Assembly: GCA_024640835.1 (NCBI GenBank)
Contig: JAHEEH010000110.1
Location: forward strand, 1 to 6,679
DNA: 6,679 nucleotides
DNA from: Bacteroidota bacterium
GTDB lineage: Bacteria; Bacteroidota; Rhodothermia; Rhodothermales; UBA10348
Reading direction: 5' to 3'
Below, one piece after another: positions 1 to 4,545 of this stretch. A model generated the notes under the pieces. The model had not been told where the DNA came from. It made no database searches and saw nothing but the letters and a program-made list of their open reading frames with translations. Position 1 is the first letter of the stretch; every line of letters starts with the position of its first letter. Both the position numbers and the translations under genes were made by a program.

Positions 1-462
1 CTCGGCGGAGGCGGCATCGAACGCGTCGCCGGTCATCACGTACAGCATCGCCGGGTTCTCGGGCATGGCCAGCGTTCCGGCGTCGGCAGCGTCCCACCTG
101 CGCTGGGCCAGCTCGCCTCCGTCGGTGATTCCCTCGGCGCGCAGCGTGCGCCCCATGGCCATGAAGGGTTCGAGCGAAGCATGGTAACACGCAACGCTGA
201 ATCCTTCCCGGGAGGGATCGTCAGCGAGGCAGATGAGGTCATTGGTGCCCTCGCGGATCGAGACGACCTCTCCGTCCGCGGCGCGCCCGAGGACCGCCGC
301 GCCATCCCGGTACTCGGCGGGAGCAGCCTGGATGGCCGCCGCGATCTGCGCCTCGGCGTCGTTGACGCGGGCTCCGGACGCCGGCGGCCCACACTGGATC
401 ATGATGCCGACGAGAGTCAGCGGGAGCATCCGCCGAAGTCCGGCAGGAAGAAAATGGCTCAT
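1..462 (-). CDS. Unrecognised exported protein, C-terminus cut by window edge
   Basis: An open frame of 154 codons reads leftward from an ATG at 462-460 and leaves the window without a stop, so the C-terminus is missing. Residues 1-30 look like an export signal: Arg10-Arg11 followed by a hydrophobic stretch (LPLTLVGIMI) and then Cys24. The Cys could be a lipoprotein site, but Gln at the -1 position is a poor lipobox, so ordinary cleavage after about Ala31 is equally possible. The rest is soluble and mixed, with Cys78 and Cys92 flanking an acidic loop (LADDPSREGF), a plausible disulfide in an exported protein. I do not recognise the family. A GAGG at about -14 to -11 from the ATG is a possible ribosome binding site; Met12 is an alternative start but would shorten the charged N-region. 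It is divergent from the CAP gene. Frame and signal-like start are seen; export is inferred. Confidence 0.75.
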   Translation of the reverse strand, partial: MSHFLPAGLRRMLPLTLVGIMIQCGPPASGARVNDAEAQIAAAIQAAPAEYRDGAAVLGRAADGEVVSIREGTNDLICLADDPSREGFSVACYHASLEPFMAMGRTLRAEGITDGGELAQRRWDAADAGTLAMPENPAMLYVMTGDAFDAASAE

Positions 463-492
463 GGGGTACGCGCCTCGAGCGCGATTCGTTCT

Positions 493-511
493 GCCGACAT
501 CTCCGGTCGGC
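493..511 (-). other. Second short hairpin in the same leader
   Basis: GCCGAC (493-498) pairs perfectly with GTCGGC (506-511) across a seven-base loop. It sits about 30 bases from the start codon of the minus-strand gene, downstream of the 528-543 hairpin in transcript order. It lacks a T run, so it is not an intrinsic terminator. A role in translation control is possible but unproven. Confidence 0.25.
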
Positions 512-527
512 TCGTCCGCGGTCGCGT

Positions 528-543
528 GGGCCCGACAGGGCCC
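528..543 (-). other. Hairpin in the leader of the minus-strand gene
   Basis: GGGCCC is repeated around a GACA spacer, allowing a 6-bp all-GC stem with a four-base loop. It lies between the candidate transcript start near 560 and the ATG at 462, with no run of T after it on the minus strand. It could be a leader structure. GGGCCC is itself a palindrome, so in a genome this rich in G and C it may be chance. Confidence 0.3.
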
Positions 544-566
544 TGCGATCAACGGGGGTAGCGTCG

Positions 567-598
567 CAAAGGTAGCGATTATCTCGCCCTTTGACCAA
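567..598 (-). promoter_or_regulatory. Candidate Bacteroidota-type promoter for the minus-strand gene
   Basis: Read on the minus strand, TTGG (598-595) is followed after 20 bases by TACCTTTG (574-567). This matches the known Bacteroidota primary-sigma pattern of TTTG or TTG near -33 and TAnnTTTG near -7, separated by about 19-21 bases. Transcription would start near 560 and give a leader of about 100 bases before the ATG at 462. A GATAAT, close to the classical -10 box, lies between the two elements but has only a weak -35 partner (TTCGCC). The match is seen; its use as a promoter is inferred. Confidence 0.35.
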
Positions 599-699
599 GA
601 GGCGAAGGAAATAGCATCCGGACTGTACCGGGACCGAACCAGGCTTACGGCGGGTCGTCCTGCCGCCGATCCTCCACAGGTATAGCCGCCCGATGTGCG

Positions 700-1311
700 A
701 TGAGCCGACTCAAGCGCGCCATGGTACTGTGGCCCATCTGCCTTCTCGCCCTGCCCGCCGCCACCGGTGGACCGGTACCGGGTCCGGCAGTGGACTCCCC
801 GGAGACCTCGATCCACAAGGACCCTGAAGACCGCCGCCTGCAGGACGTCGAATACGACCTGCTGGCGCTCGTCAACCGGGAGCGCGCGTCCTCGTCCCGG
901 CCCTCGCTCAGGCGCGATTCCGGTATGGACCGGATCATGCTCTGGCACGTCGCGAACATGGCGGACCATCGCTATCTGAGTCACCAGGACGTTCTCGGCC
1001 GCGAGACGGGTGAGCGCGTCCAGGAGTATGCCGGAGACAGGAAGGCCCGGTGTTCGGAAATCATCCAGTGGTGGAGTGGTCCGCCGAACGGCCGGGCGCA
1101 CTACGACGGGTATTTCCGCAGCCCGACCCACCACGATGCCTACATGGGGAGGGGGGCGTTCGACCTCGGAGAGTCGACCCTCGCGGGAGTCGCCGCCATC
1201 GCGGGGTCAGGGCCCGCGGGCACCTCGTTCGAGGGCGTGCCCGGGAGCTACACGGGTATGCTCTTCTGCGACCGGCCGCTCGGACTCGCCGTGGATCCGT
1301 TCGCCCGATAG
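700..1311 (+). CDS. Secreted CAP/SCP-family (PR-1-like) domain protein
   Basis: A 203-residue protein with an N-terminal signal peptide (Lys/Arg at 4-6, hydrophobic core about 8-21, small residues around 21-24), so it probably acts outside the cytoplasm. The CAP domain spans about 45-200. It opens with a helix typical of bacterial members (LLALVNRERA, 54-63), then His95 in YLSHQD, Glu120 in CSEII (the place of the usual GEN motif) and His144-His145 in SPTHHDAYM (the place of the usual GHR/GHC motif). These are the residues that form the family's conserved, often metal-binding pocket. Cys118 and Cys190 could form a disulfide. Bacterial CAP proteins have varied and mostly unknown roles, so no enzymatic activity is claimed. 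The ATG at 700 is chosen because it gives a complete signal peptide; ATG at 721 (Met8) is possible. No clear ribosome binding site is visible. The gene is divergent from its left neighbour and ends 70 bases before the FIST gene. Confidence 0.82.
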   Translation: MSRLKRAMVLWPICLLALPAATGGPVPGPAVDSPETSIHKDPEDRRLQDVEYDLLALVNRERASSSRPSLRRDSGMDRIMLWHVANMADHRYLSHQDVLGRETGERVQEYAGDRKARCSEIIQWWSGPPNGRAHYDGYFRSPTHHDAYMGRGAFDLGESTLAGVAAIAGSGPAGTSFEGVPGSYTGMLFCDRPLGLAVDPFAR

Positions 1312-1381
1312 CCTCGCAGCAGGCGGAATCGGTGGACTGCTTTCGCTATTTTCGGCGTGCCACCCCTTCCGCGTCGTACCC
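1312..1381 (+). promoter_or_regulatory. Short spacer before the FIST-kinase cassette
   Basis: Seventy bases separate the CAP gene from the FIST gene. A T-rich patch contains TATTTTCG (1347-1354), one mismatch from the Bacteroidota TAnnTTTG box, but no TTG lies about 20 bases upstream. Only a 4-bp hairpin (GCCT/AGGC, 1311-1324) follows the CAP stop, so no terminator is supported. A promoter here for the cassette is plausible but weak, and read-through from the CAP gene is possible. Confidence 0.25.
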
Positions 1382-2521
1382 ATGCGTGTATCGATCAGCC
1401 ACAGCGAGGACCTTGACACCCTCGATGCAATAACGGAAGTCATCAGGTCGAGCGAAGCGCAGCTCGAAGGCGCCGCTCCGCAGGCCGGCGTGCTGATCGC
1501 ATCCATCGAGCACGATTTCGGCATCCTCCTGGATGCGATTCTGACCCGATGGCCCGACCTGGAGCTCATCGGCTGCACGGGGGACGGTGAAATCTCGTCC
1601 GTCGCAGGGGCTGCCGACGACTCGGTGGCGCTGATGCTTTTCCAGTCGGACCGCGTCGCCTTCCGCACGGGCGTCGGGTACCGCGTTTCGGAGGATCCGG
1701 AAAGAGCCGTGCGACAGGCGCTGACCACGGCACGCGAAGGAATGGACGGCTCTCCCAGCCTGTGCGTCATCTTCCCCGAGGGCTGGGGAATCGACATCAA
1801 CGCCGTCCTCAGGACCTTCCAGGCCGAGCTCGGGCCGGACACCCTGGTCGTCGGCGGCATGACGTCGGACGCGGCCCGCACCGGCCCTACCCGCGAGGCC
1901 TGGAAGGGCGAGGTGCTTCAGGACGCGGTACCCTGCATGCTGTTCTACGGCCCCCTCAAGCTCTCGACGGCCGTCAAGAGCGGTATGAAGCCCGTCGGGC
2001 ACACGCACACGGTCACGAAGGCCGAAGGACCGTATGTCAGGACGATCGACGACCGGCCGGCCGCCGAGCTCTGGATCCACTATTTCGGGCAGCACTCGCT
2101 GTTCTATCCGCTCGCCGTCTTCCCGGAAGACGACGGACAGTTCTATCTGAGTGCCTCCCCGTTCCAGGAGCCGGACGGCTCGGCCTATTTCTGGAGTCCG
2201 ATCCCGGAGGGCTCCAGGGTCCAGCTCGCCGACGTGACCCAGGACGAGCTCATCGCCGCCGCGGCAGAAGTGTGCGAATCGGCTGTTTCGGGGTACCCCG
2301 GAGCGAACCCCGCCGCCGGCCTGGTCTTCTCCTGCGCGGGCCGAAAGGCCATGCTCGGAACGCGCGTCGGCGAGGAAATCGACCTGCTGCGGAAGCGCCT
2401 CGAAGGCGATCTCCCGCTCATCGGGTTCTACACGAACGGCGAGTTGTGTCCCCTTTCGGGGCAGAAGACGACCCGCGATCACGGATACACGTTCGTGACC
2501 GTTCTGATCGGCGAGGAGTGA
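1382..2521 (+). CDS. FIST-domain (FIST N + FIST C) sensory protein
   Basis: A 379-residue soluble protein with no signal peptide or membrane segment, so it should act in the cytoplasm. It is made up of FIST N (about 30-225) followed by FIST C (about 226-375). Family hallmarks are GCTGDGEI (64-71), VVGGMTSD (156-163), AELWIHYFG (228-236), FSCAGR with Cys318 (316-321) and GFYTNGEL (348-355). FIST is a known prokaryotic sensory module found with kinases and chemoreceptors and predicted to bind small ligands. In Pseudomonas the stand-alone FIST protein NosP binds heme, senses nitric oxide and controls the neighbouring kinase NahK. The histidines here are at 7, 44, 207, 209, 233, 238 and 367; whether any binds heme cannot be judged from sequence. 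The frame is open back to about 1010, but that stretch overlaps the CAP gene and has unrelated composition; the ATG at 1382 begins exactly where FIST-like sequence starts. No ribosome binding site is visible before it. The next gene starts two bases after the stop. Confidence 0.92.
   Translation: MRVSISHSEDLDTLDAITEVIRSSEAQLEGAAPQAGVLIASIEHDFGILLDAILTRWPDLELIGCTGDGEISSVAGAADDSVALMLFQSDRVAFRTGVGYRVSEDPERAVRQALTTAREGMDGSPSLCVIFPEGWGIDINAVLRTFQAELGPDTLVVGGMTSDAARTGPTREAWKGEVLQDAVPCMLFYGPLKLSTAVKSGMKPVGHTHTVTKAEGPYVRTIDDRPAAELWIHYFGQHSLFYPLAVFPEDDGQFYLSASPFQEPDGSAYFWSPIPEGSRVQLADVTQDELIAAAAEVCESAVSGYPGANPAAGLVFSCAGRKAMLGTRVGEEIDLLRKRLEGDLPLIGFYTNGELCPLSGQKTTRDHGYTFVTVLIGEE
2513..2518 (+). promoter_or_regulatory. 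Ribosome binding site of the histidine kinase gene
   Basis: GAGGAG lies within the last two Glu codons of the FIST gene and ends five bases before the kinase ATG at 2524. It is the clearest Shine-Dalgarno sequence in the window. It fixes the kinase start and makes coupled translation with the FIST gene likely. Confidence 0.8.
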
Positions 2522-2523
2522 CC

Positions 2524-3444
2524 ATGGAGCAGCACGACCTCGAAAAGCGAGCCCGGCTCCTGGAGCGAAAGCTGGAGCGCTCGGAGCACAACCGGAAAGA
2601 GCTCGAAGAGCAGCACTCCAGGGGGCAGCTCCTCTACCGGAAGCTGCATGCCGACCTGGCCGCTGCCCAGGCGCAACTGGTCCAGCAGGAGAAGCTCGCG
2701 TCGCTCGGCCAGCTCACGGCGGGAATCGCGCACGAAATCAAGAATCCGCTCAACTTCGTCAACAATTTCTCGGAAGTGAACCTGGAGTTGGTGGACGAGC
2801 TGGCCGAGGAGCTTCGCGCGGCCGGCGTCCTGGACCGCCTGTCGGGGCTGGTCGACGATCTGCGACAGAACTCCGAGGCCGTCCGGAAGCACGGCCGGCG
2901 GGCCGACTCGATCGTGCGGACCATGATGCAGCATGCCTCCGGGGGAACGGGCGAGCGCGAGCCTGTGGACGTGAACCAGCTGGTCAGCGAACATATCGAT
3001 CTCGCCTATCACGGTCGGCGCGCCCAGGCGTCGGAATTCAACGTCACGATCGAGCGGGATCTCGCGGACGACGCCGGGGTGATCCCCGTCGTCCCGCAGG
3101 CGATCGGTCGGGTGCTCCTGAATCTCATCGGCAACGCGTTCGACGCGCTCCAGGAACACGCCGAGTCCGTGGAGGGACCGTTCGACCCCACGGTCCGCGT
3201 ACGGACCCGCCGCTCGTCCGGACGGGTCGAAATCCGGATCTCGGACAACGGACCGGGGATGAGCGAGGACGTCAAGGCGAGGATCTTCGAGCCCTTCTTC
3301 ACGACGAAATCCACGGGCACCGGTACCGGACTGGGCCTGTCCCTGTCCTACGACATCGTAACGAACGGTCACGGCGGAACGCTCGAGGTGGAGAGCGAGC
3401 CGGGGCGCGGGGCGAGCTTCGTGATCGGGCTGCCTGCGAGCTGA
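2524..3444 (+). CDS. Soluble sensor histidine kinase, partner of the FIST protein
   Basis: A 306-residue kinase without signal peptide or membrane segment. Residues 1-58 are a charged, heptad-like coiled coil (EKRARLLERKLERSEHNRKE and on to QLVQQEK). The dimerisation and phosphoacceptor region follows: H box LTAGIAHEIKNPLNFVNNF with His70 as the predicted phosphorylated residue. It continues with a second helical segment to about 137. The ATP-binding domain has the N box (VLLNLIGNAFDAL, Asn200 and Asn204), G1 box (SDNGPGM, Asp241), F box (FEPFFTTK, 255-262) and G2 box (GTGTGLGLS, 265-273). All catalytic motifs are intact. It has no PAS, GAF, HAMP or receiver domain, so its input must come through the coiled coil, most likely from the FIST protein encoded two bases upstream; that partnership is inferred from gene order. 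No response regulator is encoded in the window, so the target is elsewhere. The frame is open far upstream, but the ATG at 2524 has a strong ribosome binding site. Confidence 0.95.
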   Translation: MEQHDLEKRARLLERKLERSEHNRKELEEQHSRGQLLYRKLHADLAAAQAQLVQQEKLASLGQLTAGIAHEIKNPLNFVNNFSEVNLELVDELAEELRAAGVLDRLSGLVDDLRQNSEAVRKHGRRADSIVRTMMQHASGGTGEREPVDVNQLVSEHIDLAYHGRRAQASEFNVTIERDLADDAGVIPVVPQAIGRVLLNLIGNAFDALQEHAESVEGPFDPTVRVRTRRSSGRVEIRISDNGPGMSEDVKARIFEPFFTTKSTGTGTGLGLSLSYDIVTNGHGGTLEVESEPGRGASFVIGLPAS

Positions 3445-3583
3445 GCAGGGCCGGTTCCCGGGCCGCGCATGATCCTGTTCTGCACGAGGATCGGTGTCGG
3501 GGAAAACCCGCGTCGTTGCCGTCCGGGGAAACCCCCGTGAACGTCGTGGTGTTTGGGCGGTCACTTCTCCCGCTTCCGAACGC
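3445..3583 (+). promoter_or_regulatory. Intergenic region before the propeller-amidase operon
   Basis: These 139 bases follow the kinase stop. Early on there is a 6-bp inverted repeat, GATCCT (3471-3476) with AGGATC (3487-3492), across a ten-base loop; no T run follows, so terminator function is doubtful. A weaker hairpin (CCGG-TTC-CCGG) lies near 3451-3461. Two GC-rich hairpin units follow and are listed separately. The frame of the downstream gene is open from a GTG at 3494, but that extension would bury the signal peptide, so the region is treated as non-coding. No convincing promoter boxes are visible, though the operon probably starts here. Confidence 0.4.
3497..3545 (+). repeat. Two imperfect tandem hairpin units
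   Basis: Two similar units occur 26 bases apart. The first has TCGGGGAAAACCCGCGTCGT (3497-3516); the second has CCGGGGAAACCCCCG (3523-3537) and reaches CGTCGT slightly later (3540-3545). Each can fold on itself: CGGG/CCCG around GAAAA (3498-3510) and CGGGG/CCCCG around AAAC (3524-3537). They lie 39-87 bases before the propeller start codon. They may be protein-binding sites, leader structures or a chance duplication. Confidence 0.4.
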
Positions 3584-4537
3584 ATGAATCGCCTCCTCTT
3601 CCTCGGTCTCCTCACCGGCCTGGCCCTCCCCGCAGCGGCCCAGCCATCCCTTCGGGTCACGGGCCCTCCCGTCGCCGTCACGCGGGCCGACGATGGCCCC
3701 TTCACCGGCGCACGCTGGTCACCCGACGGATCCCTCCTCGCGATCAGCCCGGTCGGAAACGGCGGAATCTGGGTCGTGCGCTCCGACGGATCCGGACTGA
3801 GGCAGGTAACGGAAGCCCCGGGGTCGGGATTCGGGTTTTCCTGGTCGCCGGACGGGTCGTCGATCGCGGCCCGGGTCGACCGGGAGGAGGCAGACCGGCG
3901 GCGGAGCCATGCCGTGGTGGTGTTCGACGTCGAGGACGGCTCTTCGCGGAACCTGACCGGCTTTCGGCACGACATGCCCTCGCTCCCGGCCTGGGGACCC
4001 GGGACGGCGGACGTGGTGCTTCCGACATCGACCGGACTCGATCGACTCGGGGCCGGGCTCGAACCCGACGCCCGAAGGGCCGGCAGGGCCGACCGTTTCG
4101 TGGTCCTCCGCGAGGGACGTCCCGTCGTCGCCAACGCGGACGCGCGCACGGCGCGTCCGATGGACCTGTTCCCGGATGAAACCCTTCTGAACCTCGTGGC
4201 GTCGCCGGACGGCAATCGGGTCGCGTTCGAGGTGCTCGGGGGAAACACCTGGGTTCTGGACGTCACGACCGGCTCCACGACGGACCTGGGGCGCGGCTAC
4301 CGGCCGCAATGGTCGCCCGACGGACGCTGGATCGTGTACATGGTCACGGAGGATGACGGCGAGCAGTTCCTCTCGTCCGACCTGGTCGCGGTCCGCTCTG
4401 ACGGCTCCGAGAGGGTTCGGCTTACCGATTCGCCGGACCGGCTGGAAATGAATCCGTCCTGGTCGCCCGACGGCAGCCGCCTCGCCTTCGACGACCTGCT
4501 CGACGGCGTCGTCTATCTCCTCCCCATCGCCGAATGA
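3584..4537 (+). CDS. Exported PD40 (TolB-like) beta-propeller protein
   Basis: A 317-residue protein with a clear signal peptide (MNRLLFLGLLTGLALPAAAQ, cleavage likely after Ala19), so it is exported. Six blade motifs of the PD40/WD40-like type are spaced along it: WSPDGS (45-50), WSPDG (87-91), a degenerate WGPGT (137-141), SPDG (207-210), WSPDGRW (243-249) and WSPDGS (293-298). This pattern marks a six-bladed propeller like the C-terminal domain of TolB, which is a protein-interaction platform in the periplasm. The N-terminal TolB domain is absent and no catalytic triad or protease domain is present, so a binding or scaffolding role is more likely than enzymatic activity. The ATG at 3584 is chosen because the signal peptide begins there; the upstream GTG at 3494 would place a basic, non-hydrophobic 30-residue extension before it. 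No ribosome binding site is visible. The amidase gene begins 8 bases after the stop, so the two are probably co-transcribed. Confidence 0.88.
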   Translation: MNRLLFLGLLTGLALPAAAQPSLRVTGPPVAVTRADDGPFTGARWSPDGSLLAISPVGNGGIWVVRSDGSGLRQVTEAPGSGFGFSWSPDGSSIAARVDREEADRRRSHAVVVFDVEDGSSRNLTGFRHDMPSLPAWGPGTADVVLPTSTGLDRLGAGLEPDARRAGRADRFVVLREGRPVVANADARTARPMDLFPDETLLNLVASPDGNRVAFEVLGGNTWVLDVTTGSTTDLGRGYRPQWSPDGRWIVYMVTEDDGEQFLSSDLVAVRSDGSERVRLTDSPDRLEMNPSWSPDGSRLAFDDLLDGVVYLLPIAE

Positions 4538-4545
4538 ATCCCCCC

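Larger units (their letters stand above)
463..699. promoter_or_regulatory. Divergent intergenic region
   Basis: This 237-base spacer separates the outward-reading exported-protein gene and the CAP gene, so it should hold promoters for both. The stretch around 560-620 is visibly richer in A and T than its surroundings. A Bacteroidota-type promoter match on the minus strand and two short hairpins lie here and are listed separately. For the plus-strand CAP gene the only hint is TATAGC at 681-686, four of six matches to a -10 box, with no convincing -35 box at the right distance. If used, it would place the transcript start close to the ATG at 700. GGTAGCG occurs twice, at 557-563 and 571-577, one copy touching the minus-strand promoter candidate. 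Confidence 0.5.

Noticed and set aside
591..596. TTGACC as a classical -35 box for the CAP gene
   Set aside because: No acceptable -10 box lies 16-18 bases downstream; the best (TAGCAT, 612-617) has a spacing of 15 and would give a leader of about 75 bases with no other support.
181..685. Plus-strand open frames covering the left region
   Set aside because: They are antisense to the minus-strand exported-protein gene and run through the intergenic region; their translations show no signal, domain or ribosome binding site.
1010..1381. Upstream extension of the FIST frame
   Set aside because: It overlaps the CAP gene in another frame and encodes an Arg/Ser/Pro-rich stretch with no relation to FIST proteins; the ATG at 1382 fits the domain start.
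1762..2523. Upstream extension of the kinase frame
   Set aside because: It lies inside the FIST gene and encodes low-complexity Arg-rich sequence; the kinase ATG at 2524 has a GAGGAG ribosome binding site.
3471..3492. Intrinsic terminator after the kinase gene
   Set aside because: The GATCCT/AGGATC stem has only 6 bp, a ten-base loop and no following T run.
3494..3583. GTG start adding 30 residues to the propeller protein
   Set aside because: It would put a basic, non-hydrophobic stretch before a textbook signal peptide, and it passes through the hairpin repeats.
2479..4278. 599-codon open frame on the minus strand
   Set aside because: It lies antisense to the end of the FIST gene, the whole kinase and most of the propeller gene, all with clear domains. 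Its translation is Arg/Pro/Ser-rich without domains, as expected of a shadow frame in GC-rich DNA.
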